The notes under the pieces are model-generated. The model was not told the DNA's origin. It saw only the letters and a program-made list of their open reading frames with translations, and searched no databases. A stretch of DNA of 5,988 bases from NCBI GenBank assembly GCA_947253735.1, contig CAMYAU010000090.1, positions 1-5,988 of the forward strand, read 5' to 3'. The stretch is from an uncultured Varibaculum sp. (GTDB lineage: Bacteria; Actinomycetota; Actinomycetes; Actinomycetales; Actinomycetaceae). The first letter of the stretch is position 1. Every line of letters begins with the position of its first letter. The translations under genes and the position numbers were made by a program. Positions 5,953 through 5,988 of this stretch are shown one piece after another.

Positions 5953-5982
5953 TTGACGGAAATCATCACCGGGCTTTACTTT
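5953..5982 (+). promoter_or_regulatory. weak candidate promoter at the right edge
   Basis: TTGACG (5953-5958) is a near-consensus -35 box. TACTTT (5977-5982), 18 bases further on, fits the actinobacterial TAnnnT -10 pattern. It would drive a gene beginning beyond the window. The -10 box is weak and there is no gene in view to support it. Confidence 0.3.
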
Positions 5983-5988
5983 CCCATA

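Larger units (their letters stand above)
5810..5988. other. intergenic tail without a supported gene
   Basis: This is the right part of the 433-base gene-free stretch after pgi. Stop codons interrupt all frames closely; no tRNA arms or TTCGA-type T-loop were seen. A purine-rich GGGAGGA (5843-5849) is not followed by a plausible start and open frame. The AAAAATC (5849-5855) and GATTTTT (5884-5890) segments are complementary but would close a 28-base loop with little inside it. A frame on the + strand is open from 5920 to the window edge, but it has no ATG and no ribosome binding site, so it is not called. Confidence 0.5.

Noticed and set aside
5920..5988. Start of a new gene reading off the right edge
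   Set aside because: The frame is open but contains only TTG/GTT-type starts without an RBS; 23 codons are too few to judge.

Overview
The window looks like a chromosomal core-metabolism locus of a mid-GC actinobacterium. The evidence is the actinobacterial character of the glucose-6-phosphate isomerase (GGRYSVDSA signature) and of the monomer-type NADP isocitrate dehydrogenase, together with strong AGGAGG-like ribosome binding sites and GTG start use. A double-length phosphofructokinase makes me think of the Actinomycetaceae (Actinomyces, Varibaculum, Mobiluncus relatives), but that assignment is from memory and is an inference.

Layout. Bases 1-495 hold the last 164 codons of icd, the NADP-dependent isocitrate dehydrogenase. 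A small hairpin and a GC-rich intrinsic terminator (562-605) close that transcript. A promoter-like pair of hexamers (611-638) sits directly on the far side of the terminator. Then come three closely spaced genes on the same strand: a LacI/periplasmic-binding-type sensor protein without a DNA-binding domain (698-1540), a two-domain 6-phosphofructokinase (1566-3830), and glucose-6-phosphate isomerase (3858-5555). The gaps are 25 and 27 bases and contain ribosome binding sites but no terminators, so an operon is likely.

After pgi there are 433 bases without a convincing gene. They hold a nested palindrome (5570-5679) whose inner arm is a perfect 18-bp stem capped by TTCG and is the probable terminator, a second long palindromic element (5722-5809), a pair of 16-base direct repeats, and a weak promoter-like sequence near the right edge.

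How the genes work together. PGI interconverts glucose-6-phosphate and fructose-6-phosphate, and PFK commits fructose-6-phosphate to glycolysis, so the operon encodes two consecutive upper-glycolysis steps. The most interesting points are that the PFK is built like the animal/fungal enzyme over its whole length (catalytic N-half, degenerate C-half that keeps sugar-phosphate residues but has lost the ATP-site Asp), and that it is co-encoded with a cytosolic ligand-binding protein that has no HTH. Together these suggest an allosterically controlled PFK with a dedicated metabolite sensor; this is a hypothesis, not something the sequence proves.
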